From Loigolactobacillus jiayinensis (GTDB lineage: Bacteria; Bacillota; Bacilli; Lactobacillales; Lactobacillaceae), in NCBI RefSeq assembly GCF_003946445.1, contig NZ_RHOF01000008.1, positions 1 to 64,000 of the forward strand: a stretch of 64,000 nucleotides of DNA, in the 5' to 3' direction. The notes under the pieces are model-generated. The model made no database searches. It had not been told where the DNA came from and was given only the letters and a program-made list of their open reading frames with translations. The translations under genes and the position numbers were made by a program. Positions 16,399 to 24,676 of the stretch are shown piece after piece; within the stretch, counting starts at the first letter, position 1, and each line of letters opens with the position of its first letter.

Positions 16399-17364
16399 TT
16401 AAAGTTGGGCCTTATTTTGGTTGAGTTCAGTTAATAGCTGCTGACCATTTTTGTAGAACAGCATTTGTTTAGTGGCAGCGGATAAAAGACCACTGTTTTC
16501 CAACGCTTGGGTTAATTGCTTGACCTGTGGCGCCGGCGTGTATGGTGAATCCGAAGCGTACAAGAGGTGCGTTGGGTCGGTCATCTGTTGTAAAATTGGT
16601 AACTGATGCGGTAAAACTAGGCCAGCAACATCAAAGTATTGGGTCGCCAAGGTGCTAATTAAGTCCACTTGGTCATCGGTTAGCTGTGGATTAAGTTTTT
16701 GCGCCAAACTCATGCGGTCAGCGATGACTGGCAGTAGCGCGCCGGCGTGCGGAATAATAAACTTAATGTTAGAGTAGCGGGTGAAAATACCCTGCAGTAC
16801 CATGTTAGCCACTGCGCGCGTGGTGTCAAAGAAGAACTCCATGATGGGTGCTGGCAGCTCCGCGGTGACGTTTGGTATCATTGGTTGTGGTTCATTAGGA
16901 TGTAACATCACTAGCGTTGGTTGTTGATTCAACTCAGCCATGATGGGGTCTAACCTAGGATCACCTAGGTAAGTCCCAGCGGCGTTAGTGGGTAAAGTGA
17001 AGCCGGTGGCGTTATTTTGCCGCGCCCGCTTAATTTCAGCAATACTGGCATCGACATAAGGTAGGGGTAAGGTGGCCGCATAGCCGATTTGTTCCGGATA
17101 AGTAGCTTGTTGTTTAGCCGCATAGTCGTTGCTTTCAGTGGCTAATTCACTTGCAAGGCCAGCATCCTGAACGTTGGCAATGTGTGGTGACGACAGGGAA
17201 ATTAGCGAATACGTAATATCGTTAGCGGCCATGGTTGCCAAGGTTGTATCGATCGTGTATTCAGGGGTTTTAACGCCATCACCGTGATCGTCAAAGTAAT
17301 CTTTCAGAAATTTTTTATAACCCGGAGATAAATAATGGGCGTGGAAATCAATTTTACGGTACAT
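16399..17364 (-). CDS. ACMSD-like amidohydrolase, distinct subgroup
   Basis: The 321-residue protein is a COG2159 amidohydrolase, but unlike the other copies it keeps the classical metal pair H8-x-H10 (DFHAH) found in ACMSD. Other ligands are H155 (MLHPNEP), H206 (IIPHAGALLP, replacing GHWGE) and D272 (YASDSPY). It is therefore closer to 2-amino-3-carboxymuconate-semialdehyde decarboxylase-like hydrolases than to the EEH group. It probably forms an operon with the alpha/beta hydrolase and is divergent from a TetR gene with a clear operator. Confidence 0.85.
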   Translation of the reverse strand: MYRKIDFHAHYLSPGYKKFLKDYFDDHGDGVKTPEYTIDTTLATMAANDITYSLISLSSPHIANVQDAGLASELATESNDYAAKQQATYPEQIGYAATLPLPYVDASIAEIKRARQNNATGFTLPTNAAGTYLGDPRLDPIMAELNQQPTLVMLHPNEPQPMIPNVTAELPAPIMEFFFDTTRAVANMVLQGIFTRYSNIKFIIPHAGALLPVIADRMSLAQKLNPQLTDDQVDLISTLATQYFDVAGLVLPHQLPILQQMTDPTHLLYASDSPYTPAPQVKQLTQALENSGLLSAATKQMLFYKNGQQLLTELNQNKAQL

Positions 17365-17391
17365 TAGTGGTCCTCCTTAGATTTAAAAAGG

Positions 17392-17436
17392 TTGAATTAA
17401 TTAACTCACACCGTGTATAATAAACTCACGGTGTGA
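17392..17436 (+). promoter_or_regulatory. TetR promoter with perfect 10-bp inverted-repeat operator
   Basis: TCACACCGTG (17406-17415) and CACGGTGTGA (17427-17436) flank the -10 box TATAAT (17416-17421). A -35-like TTGAAT lies at 17392-17397, 18 bases away. The site would let the TetR protein control itself and, since it is only about 40 bases from the amidohydrolase start, the divergent operon too. Confidence 0.8.
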
Positions 17437-17469
17437 AATAGTCAAGCAAAAAGATTGGAGTAATGATCA

Positions 17470-18033
17470 ATGAGTCGTAAAGCAAGTTTAACCACGGAAA
17501 TGGTGGTGCAAGAGGCGTTAGCAATGGTGCAAGCTGGGGGCTTTAATTCGCTATCGTACCGCGGTTTAGCCCGCCAATTAAAGGTACAACCACAGACGCT
17601 ATATCGGTATGTTGCCAATATTGAGGTGTTACAAATTGCAGTGATTTTAGCCTTTTTAGATCAAGTGATTGCGACTGCGCAAGCGGCGGTGATCGGCATG
17701 AGTGGACAGGAAGCGTTGCTGGCTTTTGCCCGCGCCACCTTTGAATTTTCCCGGCAGAATCACGCGTTTAGTGGGATGCTTTATCTGATCAGTCAAATCA
17801 ATGATCAGCAAGCCATTCGTGAAAAAATATTAGAATTACGTGAAATTCCGCTGCTGATTTTGCAAAGAAGTCAGACTGATCCAAAAAAGATAAAACAGCG
17901 CGTACAGGTCTTGTTGAGTCTTATTTTTGGCTTTATTGAATTCACGGATGTTGGGTTATACGCCGATAAGTCAGTAGCTAGTGATGCATTGGTTGCCGAT
18001 CTTACAGCAATCATACCGGACTGGTTCGAATGA
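17470..18033 (+). CDS. TetR family transcriptional regulator
   Basis: The 187-residue protein has a TetR HTH near the N-terminus (residues about 10-55: LSYRGLARQLKVQPQTLYRYVANIE) and a C-terminal ligand domain of the TetR_C/WHG type (FEFSRQNHAFSGMLY). It is divergent from the ACMSD-like/alpha-beta hydrolase operon. The operator at 17406-17436 covers its promoter. TTGGAG is the likely ribosome site. Confidence 0.85.
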   Translation: MSRKASLTTEMVVQEALAMVQAGGFNSLSYRGLARQLKVQPQTLYRYVANIEVLQIAVILAFLDQVIATAQAAVIGMSGQEALLAFARATFEFSRQNHAFSGMLYLISQINDQQAIREKILELREIPLLILQRSQTDPKKIKQRVQVLLSLIFGFIEFTDVGLYADKSVASDALVADLTAIIPDWFE

Positions 18034-18150
18034 AGTAATTGGCTTAAGTGGTGGTGAAAGCTGATTTAATTGGTTATTTTGCGCCAGTGTTATTTATTAG
18101 TATCGCAATTCCGCTATACTTAAGTCAGTCGATTAGAGAGGATAATGACC

Positions 18151-18618
18151 ATGAAATTTAAAATTGGGGTTGAACAAGCCATCTATGTGGTGGTTATTTT
18201 AGCGCGGCAAATTGATCACCAGCCCTTAAAAAGTAAACTACTGAGCCAGATTTTGCAGGTTTCAGACTCGTACTTACATAAAATTACGCATCAACTGGCC
18301 GTGGCGGGAATTATTACTACCGCTGCTAGCAAAACTGGTGGGCTAACTTTAGCGCGGCCAACGACTGATATCACTTTATTAGATGTTTTTCAAGCAATTG
18401 AGGGTGCGGCTACCTTTGCTTCATGGAATAATTTACGCGATAATGTGTTAAAGCTTGATCGGCAGGCGTTTAATCAGAAGTACGATGAGGTGGGACATCA
18501 ATTTCAACAGGCAGAAGATAATTATAAAAAGACGTTGGCTCAGGTTAGCATCGCGGCGTTATTAGGCGATGAGGCGGCGGCCTATGTTGATTGGCGGCAA
18601 ATCACCACTCAAGAGTAA
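18151..18618 (+). CDS. Rrf2 family transcriptional regulator
   Basis: The 155-residue protein has the Rrf2 winged-helix domain: MKFKIGVEQAIYVVVILAR, LLSQILQVSDSYLHKITHQLAVAGII, then TGGLTLARPTTDITLLDVFQAIEG. The three-cysteine cluster of iron-sulfur Rrf2 proteins is absent, as in many YwnA-type members, so it probably does not bind a cluster. ATG 18151 is preferred over 18145 because AGAGAGGA lies 8 bases away. A TATACT -10 box is at about 18115. The target genes are not evident. Confidence 0.82.
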   Translation: MKFKIGVEQAIYVVVILARQIDHQPLKSKLLSQILQVSDSYLHKITHQLAVAGIITTAASKTGGLTLARPTTDITLLDVFQAIEGAATFASWNNLRDNVLKLDRQAFNQKYDEVGHQFQQAEDNYKKTLAQVSIAALLGDEAAAYVDWRQITTQE

Positions 18619-18647
18619 GCATATGCGCCAGATTAAGAAAAAAACGA

Positions 18648-18690
18648 GGCTGTGACATAAGTAATATTATGTCGCAGTCCCATTTTTATT
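18648..18690 (+). terminator. Terminator hairpin, AGGCTGTGACATAA repeat family
   Basis: GGCTGTGACATAA and TTATGTCGCAG pair and are followed by a T-rich stretch. It ends the Rrf2 transcript and is the second copy of the hairpin at 4496. Confidence 0.65.
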
Positions 18691-18711
18691 GCCAAATATT
18701 ATAGCTTAAAC

Positions 18712-19002
18712 GTGTGCCATAAGACACTGTCGCTCGTTCTTAAAAACACTGCTTGCCAAGTATCAAAATCAACACTTATTCGCTAAGCAGAACGTGCTTC
18801 CCGTTGTCGATTGAACTATTGCCGAAGTACGGCAAGTTCAAGTCGCAGCTCCCTCCGCTTGCCATGTTTCTTGCGGCAAGGCTTTTGCCACAAGAATGGT
18901 CATCGACCGTAGCATCTAGGATATATTAGCGAACTTTGCTAATATATCTACAATTGCGGAGTAGTAGGCTAATGCTCAGGAGCTAACCGTCTTATGGCAC
19001 AC
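18712..19002. repeat. 291-base element with 14-base terminal inverted repeats; MITE-like or structured RNA
   Basis: GTGTGCCATAAGAC (18712-18725) is the exact reverse complement of the 14 bases at 18989-19002. No reading frame of note lies inside. Inner hairpins include GATATATTAGC / GCTAATATATC (about 18920-18947), TGCCG / CGGCA within GAACT / AGTTC (about 18806-18830), and TTCTTG / CAAGAA (about 18868-18896). The right end recurs alone at 4561-4600. It could be a non-autonomous mobile repeat or an untranslated structured RNA. Confidence 0.55.
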
Positions 19003-19024
19003 TCTCTTTTTGCATTGTAATTGG

Positions 19025-19315
19025 TTAGCCTAGCTCACCAAACTGTGGTTTCCACGGGGTAATCGTCATGGTTGTGATTAAATCGTGACGATAATAGGGA
19101 TCTAAATGAATGAGCTGGGTTAGTTCTGTCTGATTTTTAACGGCAAAAATTAAAATTGCTTGACGCTTGTGGTCGCCATCACTGGGACCAGAGACGATTA
19201 AGTTACCTAATTTGATTTGACGCTTTAAATAACGGACGTGGGCAAATAAATGCTTGGTCCAACCAACTAGGTCATCATGGGTGTAGGTCACGACATAATA
19301 CTTAATTTTAGCCAT
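19025..19315 (-). CDS. YciI-like protein (dimeric alpha+beta barrel)
   Basis: The 96-residue protein resembles YciI, a small ferredoxin-like fold related to muconolactone isomerase. Seen are the first strand KYYVVTYTHDD, the HVRYLK helix with a conserved histidine, the SGPSDGD turn and the DPYYRHDL segment. It starts 6 bases after the stop of the decarboxylase/lactonase fusion gene, so it is co-transcribed. Given muconolactone-type chemistry in the neighbour, an isomerase or lactone-handling role is attractive, but YciI functions are mostly unproven. Confidence 0.75.
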   Translation of the reverse strand: MAKIKYYVVTYTHDDLVGWTKHLFAHVRYLKRQIKLGNLIVSGPSDGDHKRQAILIFAVKNQTELTQLIHLDPYYRHDLITTMTITPWKPQFGELG

Positions 19316-19321
19316 CGACGA

Positions 19322-20479
19322 TCAATCCTTTTGGAAGTTATTTTGTTCAACTGTTTGGTAGAACTTGGTTAGCTGTTCCGCTACAGCTTGGGGTTGCTCC
19401 ATAGGCATCATGTGCGTGCCGGGATCCAGTGAAACTAATTTTGAATTCGGGTAAGCGGCAGCTAGTTGTTGCATAATCGGTGGAATAGCGGAGGCATCTT
19501 GTTGCCCACCTAAGGCTAAAACGGGCATTTTAAGGGCACCGGCAGTTTCAGTGGCGTCACCAGCAGCCATGGCACGCCAAGCTGCAGCCCAATTGGCGAC
19601 GCTAATGTGTAGGACACACTCACGACCATAACGGACTTCCCAAGGATTACGAGCAATAGTTTCTGGTGTAAACCAGCGAATTAAGGATTCAGCGACTTGG
19701 GCGGCCATACCGTCTTTTTCTGCGGCAACCGCACGTTGGGCTAAAACTGGGAACCCTTTTAACCCAGTGGCAATCAAAGCTAGGGAACGAGTTGCTTCCG
19801 GATAAGCAGTGGCAAAGGCTTGCGCAACAGCACCACCATAAGAAGCACCATAAATATCGGCTTGTTTAATATCTAATTGTACTAATAGTTGATGCAGATC
19901 TTGGGCTAATTGATCTAAATCTTTAGTTACCGGTGCGTTGCGGGCCCAGCCATGGCCGCGAATATCATAAGCGATTACCCGCGCACCAGTTTTAGCTAAT
20001 TCAGGGTAAACTTCACGCCACGTCCGATGATCTAGAGCTAAGCAATGAATTAAGATAATCGGGAAACCTGCTGCGTGGTTATCCCACACCATGGTTTCAT
20101 GATCACCGACATTGATTAGTTCTTCCTTAACATTGGGACGTAGACGGTCACTTTCTTGCTTTAAATAAGGCGCAATTGCCCGCGCCGCATTAACTGCGCG
20201 GGGGTTACCGGTATAAATACTAGCTAGATTCAAAACGTCTTGAATCTCATTATCTGTAGCGCCGGAATCAGTGGCCGCCTTAACGTAGACCTGAAGCTGA
20301 TCGTCCATATCACCCATACCGATTAGTAAGGCTAAAGTATTTAAAGCCCAATTTCGATCGCCAATAATGGCGTTACTATTGAGCTCTTTGCCTGTATTGG
20401 CCATAGCACGGCTTAATTGGGGCGTTAGCTGGGCTAATTCAGTTACTTTTTGATCAACAATTGATTGTTTAGTTGGCAT
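19322..20479 (-). CDS. Carboxymuconolactone decarboxylase / 3-oxoadipate enol-lactonase-like fusion
   Basis: The 385-residue protein joins two domains. Residues 1-110 are an all-helical carboxymuconolactone decarboxylase-like (AhpD-related) domain; VYVKAATDSGATDNEIQDVL and SIYTGNPRAVNAAR match the core, and the CxxC of AhpD is absent. Residues 125-385 are an alpha/beta hydrolase close to enol-lactonases: HCLALDHRTW oxyanion loop, YDIRGHG, nucleophile Ser213 in GASYGG, QQDAS acid and GTHMMP histidine. The known PcaL fusion has the opposite order as I recall it. ATG 20479 is favoured (AAGGAG 9 bases before). YciI-like follows; MarR/ABC genes are divergent. Confidence 0.82.
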   Translation of the reverse strand: MPTKQSIVDQKVTELAQLTPQLSRAMANTGKELNSNAIIGDRNWALNTLALLIGMGDMDDQLQVYVKAATDSGATDNEIQDVLNLASIYTGNPRAVNAARAIAPYLKQESDRLRPNVKEELINVGDHETMVWDNHAAGFPIILIHCLALDHRTWREVYPELAKTGARVIAYDIRGHGWARNAPVTKDLDQLAQDLHQLLVQLDIKQADIYGASYGGAVAQAFATAYPEATRSLALIATGLKGFPVLAQRAVAAEKDGMAAQVAESLIRWFTPETIARNPWEVRYGRECVLHISVANWAAAWRAMAAGDATETAGALKMPVLALGGQQDASAIPPIMQQLAAAYPNSKLVSLDPGTHMMPMEQPQAVAEQLTKFYQTVEQNNFQKD

Positions 20480-20592
20480 TATCATTATCTCCTTCTATCC
20501 GTAGATATTTATTATCTATAGATTATCAGCAATAGTACACCGAAAAAATTAAATCGTCAACACAAAGGTTTTAATTTAAAACTTTTTGAAAA

Positions 20593-20675
20593 TTAGTTAG
20601 GCTAATCGTTGACATAAACTAACTATCGGTGTAAACTTCATTTTGTTAGTTAGCCATATAAACAAAACTAACTAA
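20593..20675 (+). promoter_or_regulatory. MarR/ABC promoter with repeated TTAGTTAG half-sites
   Basis: TTGACA (20609-20614) and TAAACT (20632-20637) are 17 bases apart. Half-sites TTAGTTAG (20593-20600, 20646-20653) and their inverses CTAACTA(A) (20619-20625, 20668-20675) make two inverted pairs around the promoter. They probably bind the MarR protein encoded next. The same half-site forms the MarR operator at 40540. Confidence 0.65.
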
Positions 20676-20698
20676 ATAGAAAAGCAAAAGGAGTTTAA

Positions 20699-21283
20699 AT
20701 GATGACTGAAAAAACAGATGAATTAATGAAAATATTTGGCCAGTTATTCCAGCACCGTGGTTTTGTTGGGGCTGCGATCACCAGCACCCAGTCGAAAGAA
20801 CAGCGCCAGGAACAAAACCAGCGCGGCCCGCTGCGGGTTTTGCAGTTGTTGGCGGACAAAGGTGAATTAACTAATACAGCGATTGCGGAAGCATTCGATA
20901 TTCGACCTAGCTCCGTCAGTGCATTGGTCAGTCGGTTGGAAGCAGTGGCCATGATTGAGCGCCACAGTTCGCCGACGGATAAGCGAGTCATGCTGATTTC
21001 GTTGACGACAGCTGGCCGCAAATTACTGCATGCCCAAGACGAGTACACGGCTGCAACGTTGGCCGGTTTGTCCGCAGCCGAAGTTGAACAGTTAAGTACG
21101 CTACTAAAAAAAGTATTAGCCGCGCTGCCGGCTGAAGATAATAGCTGGGCGCAAGGCTGGAACCGTGGTGGTAAACAAGCGCCATGGCAGGGGCCAACAA
21201 CGCCCCATAATAAACCTAAAACGAATGGTCCAGAAGATTTTGGCGGTCACAATGGCTGGCCCTTTGGTTTTGAACAAAAATAA
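20699..21283 (+). CDS. MarR family transcriptional regulator with Gly/Pro/Asn-rich tail
   Basis: The 194-residue protein has a MarR winged helix (residues about 35-110: LTNTAIAEAFDIRPSSVSALVSRLEAVAMIERHSSPTDKRVMLISLT). After residue about 145 there is an unusual low-complexity tail rich in W, G, P, N and K. It precedes an ABC exporter gene by 34 bases, the common MarR-ABC layout, and probably represses it. The next gene's N-terminus is also low-complexity. AAAGGAG lies before the ATG. Confidence 0.85.
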   Translation: MMTEKTDELMKIFGQLFQHRGFVGAAITSTQSKEQRQEQNQRGPLRVLQLLADKGELTNTAIAEAFDIRPSSVSALVSRLEAVAMIERHSSPTDKRVMLISLTTAGRKLLHAQDEYTAATLAGLSAAEVEQLSTLLKKVLAALPAEDNSWAQGWNRGGKQAPWQGPTTPHNKPKTNGPEDFGGHNGWPFGFEQK

Positions 21284-21317
21284 GTACCGCCGCTAACGGC
21301 GAAAGAAGGCAATTAAT

Positions 21318-23210
21318 ATGCAAGAACAAAAATTTGAGCAACAGCAAGACTTTCAAAGTGGCGGGCGACAATTTCAAGGCCCGCAACCAGGACAAGACTT
21401 TCAAGGCCCACCCCGGCGGTCAGGGTTTGATTTTAAAGGATTCTTGGGCTTGATCCGTAACGTTAAGCCGCGCTATTGGCAGCTTGTGGTGGGCTTGGTG
21501 TTAGGCTTAATTGCGACGAGTATGCAATTGCTGGTGCCAAAAATCGCCCAACAGCTGATCAATCAGCTTGGTCATCACGTCAATATGATGTTGGTGGTGG
21601 GTGTATTGGCGTTGTTCGTTCTCAGTGCCATTTTTAGTGCTGTTGCGGGCACAACGCTGGGCATCTTTGGTGAAAACGTGGTCGCTAAGCTACGTGATTT
21701 TCTGTGGGCCAAGATTCTATGACTGCCAGTGAGCTACTTTGATGACCATAAAGCAGGGGAAGTTTCGTCGCGGCTGGTCAACGATTCTACCCAAGTGAAG
21801 GATCTGCTGGCGAATACGTTACCAACAATGGTCACCTCCTTACTCCAATTAGTTGGGGCCATGGTCTTGATGGTATTAATGGACTGGAAGATGACCTTAC
21901 TGATGTTTATCGTTGTGCCGGTGGTCATTCTGATTGCGTTACCGATTGGGACAAAATCACGCAACATTGCGATTTCACGGCAGGATGAATTGGCCAGTTT
22001 TAATGGTGAAGCCAACGAAGTTATTGGTGAAACGCGGTTAATGAAGTCTTCAACTGCTGAAGCCGTTGAACGGGCATCCGGTTATCAAAAAATTGCTCAG
22101 CTTTATAATTTTGGCAAAAAGGAAGCTATTTATGATTCAATTGCTGGTCCGTTAATGACGATGGCAATGATGGGGATGGTCGTTGGCATTCTAGCTTATG
22201 GTGCTGGCCGCGTTGCTCAAGGCACGATGACCATGGACACCATGTTCTCGTTTTTGATGTACCTGGTACAGTTGATTGGACCTTTTACGACTTTAGGTCA
22301 ATTCTTCTCCGCAATTGCCAAGGCGAGTGGGTCAACGGAGCGGATCCAGGATCTAATCAACGCTACCGAAGAAGATCAAACGACTGGTGAAACGATCGAT
22401 GCTAATGGGCAAGTGTTGCGTGTTGACAATGTCGACTTTGGCTATGAGCCAGATAAGCAGATTTTACATGAGGTGTCGTTTAAGGCAGAACCGAACACGG
22501 TGATTGCCTTTGCGGGGCCTTCCGGTGGGGGTAAATCAACTATTTATAGCTTATTGGAACGTTTTTACGAACCAGACAGCGGTACCATTAAAATTGGTGA
22601 TACCAATATTGCGGATGTGAACTTGACAAACTGGCGGCAGCAAATTGGTTTAGTCAGTCAAGACGCCGCGGTTTTGGCGGGGACAATTCGGTATAACCTG
22701 ACTTACGGTTTGACCGGCGACTATACTGACGAACAGTTATGGGCTGTATTAGCGCTGGCTTACGCTAAGGACTTTGTAGCGGAGATGGCTGATGGGTTGA
22801 ACACGCAAGTCGGTGAACGCGGGGTTAAACTTTCCGGAGGACAACGACAACGGATTGCCATTGCCCGCGCGTTCTTACGTGATCCACAAATTTTGATGCT
22901 GGATGAAGCGACAGCGAGCTTAGATGCAGCATCGGAAATGATGGTACAAAAAGCGTTGACCCAATTGATGCATAACCGAACTACACTAGTGATTGCCCAT
23001 CGCTTAAGCACCATTGTTAATGCCGATCAGATCTACTTTATTGAAAACGGCACAGTTAGTGGTCACGGGACGCATGATTACTTGGTCGCTCACCACAAAT
23101 TGTATCAGGAGTATGTTGCTGACCAATTTGGTGCGGAAAAGAAAACTACTTCGGTGACGAAAGAGAGTGAGCAGCAAGCTGATCTAGCAAATGGACCAGC
23201 GTTAGCTTAA
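21318..23210 (+). pseudogene. ABC multidrug exporter (half transporter) interrupted by one in-frame TGA
   Basis: The frame runs 630 codons apart from a single TGA at 21720-21722 (codon 135). Before it: a Gln/Gly/Pro-rich leader, TM1-2 and LRDFLWAKIL. After it, in the same frame: LPVSYFDDHKAGEVSSRL. Related exporters have R or a similar residue at this point, so CGA to TGA is the likely change. The rest is intact: TM domain to about residue 340, then Walker A GPSGGGKST, signature LSGGQRQR, Walker B ILMLDEATASLD and H-loop. No ribosome site precedes the GTG at 21729. The protein would be non-functional unless read through. Operon partner is the MarR gene. Confidence 0.85.
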
Positions 23211-23586
23211 TTGGTAAAAAATTGAGTTATTGTCTGATCACAGCAGACGACAATCATTTGCTTATTGCTAATAGTTACGTGGCTAAGTGGCAGCAAATTT
23301 ACAACTGAGATCTAGCTAAATGTCGAGAGCACAGTTTGATGATGGATAATTAGAATTTACTTGCTAAAAAGGACAATCAATATGATTGTCCTTTTTTGGT
23401 GTCCAGCGAACACAGCGTAGCAGTAAAATAGCGTGATTATCCCAAATTATAGCGTATTACTAATTTTTAGTTGTAAATACTTGCGTGCGCAACTATTATG
23501 ATACATAATGTACTTTGCTCGTAACAAGGCATGTCCTTGCTACTGCTTGTCAGAGTGTTATGACGTAAATGAAAAGAGGATAATTA
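23211..23586 (+). promoter_or_regulatory. Intergenic region: terminator and promoter of the 23.6 kb operon
   Basis: A hairpin AAAAGGACAATCA / TGATTGTCCTTTTTT (23366-23398) ends the ABC transcript. TTGTAA (23471-23476) and TATTAT (23494-23499), 17 bases apart, form a promoter for the next operon. TAGTTG (23470-23475 region) and CAACTA (about 23490) form a short inverted pair over this promoter, a possible MarR site. The rest shows nothing. Confidence 0.6.
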
Positions 23587-24180
23587 ATGCCAGCATTGGA
23601 AATTAATGGTCGAGCTTATTCAGAATTACCGCTGCCTGCAGATTACCAGTTGGTCTATGATCGACAAGTAACTCGCGACAATGAAACCGTGCATTTACTG
23701 CGCTATCAACCGGCTAATTCACCGACGGAAGCCTTGGAACATGAGCGTGTGGTGGTGTTATGCCGCGATGATGGCTATGTCATGGCCTATAATGCGTTGA
23801 TCCATCCGAGCACTGGCGCCTTTCCAGAAAAAAAGCAAATTTGGGCTAAAGCGGAAAAGGTCTGGCAAAATGTTGATTCTACTTATCGGCAACAGCTTGA
23901 GCGTTTAAATATGTCGCAACAAGAACGGTCTTATGTTGCTGCCACTGGCAAAAAAATGACAGTCCCAATTATTTGGGCTAAATATGCCGATACGCAAAAT
24001 GTGGGTAATTATTGTTGGGTCGGCCTAGGCACCAACAATGAAGTTTTGGAATTTGAGCGCGATAGCTATTGGGACTACACTGCTGGTCGGCAAAGTTCTG
24101 AAATGTGGAACTATGATGATTGGATTCTTGCCCATCGTGGTGAAGGTCCGCAACTAGCACCACCACGGGCATTAGCCTAA
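23587..24180 (+). CDS. Unknown protein, first gene of amidohydrolase 3 operon
   Basis: The 197-residue soluble protein is rich in aromatic residues (W, Y) towards the C-terminus, for example YCWVGLG and EMWNYDDWILAHRGEGP. There are no membrane segments or signal peptide, and only two cysteines. I do not recognise a family. AGAGGAT lies before the ATG. It precedes a MarR gene and amidohydrolase 3 in the same direction, so it may act on or bind the same compound class. Confidence 0.65.
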   Translation: MPALEINGRAYSELPLPADYQLVYDRQVTRDNETVHLLRYQPANSPTEALEHERVVVLCRDDGYVMAYNALIHPSTGAFPEKKQIWAKAEKVWQNVDSTYRQQLERLNMSQQERSYVAATGKKMTVPIIWAKYADTQNVGNYCWVGLGTNNEVLEFERDSYWDYTAGRQSSEMWNYDDWILAHRGEGPQLAPPRALA

Positions 24181-24214
24181 CTTACTTGGTACAAGATTTA
24201 TAGGAGGTAGCCAC

Positions 24215-24658
24215 ATGCAAGAATCACGTGATAATTCGATTCATAAGTGGTTGATCATTGCTGGCCGACAAATTAGCCAGCAGCTGGATCAGCGATTGGC
24301 TAGCATCGGCCTGAATGCCAGTAATTATTTCTATATTTTAAAAATTCACGATAATCCAGGTCTGACCCAAAAAATATTGGGTGAAAAAGAATTTATTGAT
24401 CCGAGTAATGTGACCCGCGCAGTTAAGCAACTCATTGGCCAAGGTTTAATTGAACGGCGGTCGCATCCCCAAGATAAACGTGCTTATCAGCTTGTTTTAA
24501 CGACTAAAGGTGCCGCCGTTTATCCGCAAATTTTTCAAATCTTGGATGCAGTGGAGCAGACACTGACAACGGCAGTTACGGCTCAAGGTGCTGATCAGCA
24601 GCATTTTATTAACGCCTTGCAGCAGATCAGTCACACAAATAATGATAGCAACAATTAA
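24215..24658 (+). CDS. MarR family transcriptional regulator
   Basis: The 147-residue protein has a MarR winged helix (residues about 40-105: NPGLTQKILGEKEFIDPSNVTRAVKQLIGQGLIERRSHPQDKRAYQLVLTTKG). TAGGAGGT precedes the ATG. It sits in the middle of an operon, between the unknown gene at 23587 and amidohydrolase 3 (18 bases downstream), so it probably controls its own operon. Confidence 0.85.
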   Translation: MQESRDNSIHKWLIIAGRQISQQLDQRLASIGLNASNYFYILKIHDNPGLTQKILGEKEFIDPSNVTRAVKQLIGQGLIERRSHPQDKRAYQLVLTTKGAAVYPQIFQILDAVEQTLTTAVTAQGADQQHFINALQQISHTNNDSNN

Positions 24659-24676
24659 GTAGAGGAGTCGATTTTT

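Noticed and set aside
21729-23210. Downstream ABC fragment as an independent short transporter
   Set aside because: It lacks a ribosome site and starts in the middle of the membrane domain; the in-frame TGA explains the split better.
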